NCBI RefSeq assembly: GCF_902381825.1
Contig: NZ_LR698973.1
Location: 155,698 to 219,697, forward strand
Reading direction: 5' to 3'
Source: Pseudocoprococcus catus
Lineage (GTDB): Bacteria > Bacillota > Clostridia > Lachnospirales > Lachnospiraceae
Length of the DNA stretch: 64,000 bases
Part shown: piece by piece, positions 63,537 through 64,000 of the stretch
Position numbering within the stretch: position 1 is the first letter of the stretch
Layout: each line of letters opens with the position of its first letter
Notes under the pieces: generated by a model
What the model was told of the DNA's origin: nothing
The model's input: the letters and a program-made list of their open reading frames with translations, nothing else
Database searches by the model: none
Position numbers and translations under genes: made by a program

Positions 63537-63712
63537 GAGAGAAAACCTATCATCTATACTTAAATGAAGAAGAACGAAGCCGAGTGATACAATCGCTCAT
63601 TGAACTGAAGAACAATTTAGCAGCTCAGGGACGATACACCGATGCAGTAGATGATGTCCTCTGCAAAGTGCTTGAAGCAAAGAAAAAGAAATTGAAAATT
63701 GAATACATTTAG
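63533..63712 (+). CDS. Small protein typical of Bacillota integrative elements
   Basis: Protein of 59 residues, MREKTYHLYLNEEERSRVIQ at the start, then GRYTDAVDDVLCKVLEAKKKKLKI near the end. I recall very similar small proteins from conjugative elements of Bacillota, usually without assigned function; that is memory, not a search. ATG 63533 overlaps the upstream TGA (ATGA), with GGAGGGA before it, so it is coupled to the zinc-ribbon gene. A terminator follows at 63722. Confidence 0.7.
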   Translation: MREKTYHLYLNEEERSRVIQSLIELKNNLAAQGRYTDAVDDVLCKVLEAKKKKLKIEYI

Positions 63713-63721
63713 AACGTGTTT

Positions 63722-63758
63722 TGCCGTCTGTTTCCTAACCGGAGCAGGCGGCTTTTTT
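63722..63758 (+). terminator. Terminator after the small element protein
   Basis: GCCGTCTG pairs with CAGGCGGC (wobble) across a 14-base loop and is followed by TTTTTT. Confidence 0.85.
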
Positions 63759-63805
63759 AATTTCCAAAAATTTTTTTGAAATATTTTTGGAAAAGCGGAG
63801 ATTTT

Positions 63806-63848
63806 GGGTGTGCATTTCATACCCCTTTGTCCAAATGAGTGAAGGGGT
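63806..63848. repeat. Overlapping palindromes, possible oriT or control site
   Basis: GGGTGTG-CATTT-CATACCC (63806-63824) and ACCCCTT-N14-AAGGGGT (63821-63848) overlap by a few bases. Such paired inverted repeats beside small element genes can mark a transfer origin or operator. The second one also lies in the frame described next, so the two readings compete. Confidence 0.35.
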
Positions 63849-64000
63849 TCATTCCGGATAGCAAAAGCGGAAGCCTTTTCGCTTGAAAATTGAATAAGTC
63901 ATTCACTAAGACTTTATTTCTGATGATAGCCACTTTAGCAGGTACGCCGTGATTTCTGTATTTCAGAATAGCGAGAACTCCGGCTATGAGTATCAGGTTG
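63817..64000 (-). CDS. Possible C-terminal end of a leftward gene (partial)
   Basis: On the minus strand a frame is open from the window edge to TGA at 63819-63817 (61 codons). It reads like protein: NLILIAGVLAILKYRNHGVP, then FNFQAKRLPLLLSGMNPFTH before the stop. The first part is hydrophobic. No start is inside the window and no family was recognised. It would face the genes before it. Confidence 0.35.
   Translation of the reverse strand, partial: NLILIAGVLAILKYRNHGVPAKVAIIRNKVLVNDLFNFQAKRLPLLLSGMNPFTHLDKGV

Noticed and set aside
1..64000. tRNA, rRNA or CRISPR features
   Set aside because: No cloverleaf, rRNA-like or regularly spaced repeat pattern was noticed; a tRNAscan or CRISPR search could still find something missed by eye.

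Overview
The window looks like chromosome of a gut-type Lachnospiraceae (Clostridia, Bacillota). The evidence is the moderate GC, the run uvrC-hprK-ROK kinase-murB-rapZ-whiA-crh-dnaE-pfkA, the run birA-(small hypothetical)-coaX-dusB-greA-lysS, strong AGGAGG-type ribosome sites, frequent ATGA/TAATG gene overlaps and many Rho-independent terminators. No rRNA, tRNA or CRISPR array was recognised.

Layout. 1-4526 holds small housekeeping genes: an MBL-fold fragment, a Cys-cluster protein, an HPr-like protein, a split ThrE exporter, endonuclease III and a type II pantothenate kinase. 4658-9869 is a compact A/T-rich operon: a LytTR response regulator, an AgrC-like GHKL histidine kinase, a 45-residue lanthipeptide precursor with a 7-residue core (SYTLLCC), an intercistronic terminator and a LanM synthetase. 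The precursor is too small for routine gene calling and is the most interesting object here. 9832-14853 is a duplicated region with a tiny Sec-signal peptide gene, a remnant of a second copy, and three tandem paralogous lipoproteins, the middle one broken by a stop. 14874-20741 is an ABC transporter cluster (two membrane proteins, one normal and one degenerate ATPase) with secreted or membrane partners. 21183-25095 is a membrane Ser/Thr kinase followed by an Ig-like surface protein. 25061-26404 is a MATE exporter read leftward behind a leader that contains a terminator hairpin.

26791-61401 is mostly core chromosome: topB, ATP-grasp, MIF-like, patatin and phosphoesterase genes, deoC, an M42 peptidase, map, an LspA-like protein, pyrG, ftsH, the uvrC-to-pfkA run, an rRNA methyltransferase, an NfeD/SPFH pair, a PAP2 protein, birA, coaX, dusB, greA and lysS. 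The LysRS carries an extra C-terminal tRNA-binding domain. 61402-64000 has another character: a stand-alone EF-Tu domain II protein, a five-repeat zinc-ribbon protein with a nuclease-like tail, and a small protein of the kind seen in integrative elements. It may be the edge of a mobile element.

How the parts may work together. The 4658-9869 operon has the logic of an agr quorum-sensing system (peptide, peptide-modifying enzyme, sensor kinase, LytTR regulator), but the peptide would be cyclised by a LanM rather than by AgrB. The downstream peptide, lipoproteins and ABC genes are plausible targets or partners; this is inference from position. In the core, HprK, a Crh-like HPr (Ser46 kept, His15 replaced by Glu) and a second HPr-like protein (His kept, Ser46 replaced by Asp) suggest a split of catalytic and regulatory HPr functions.
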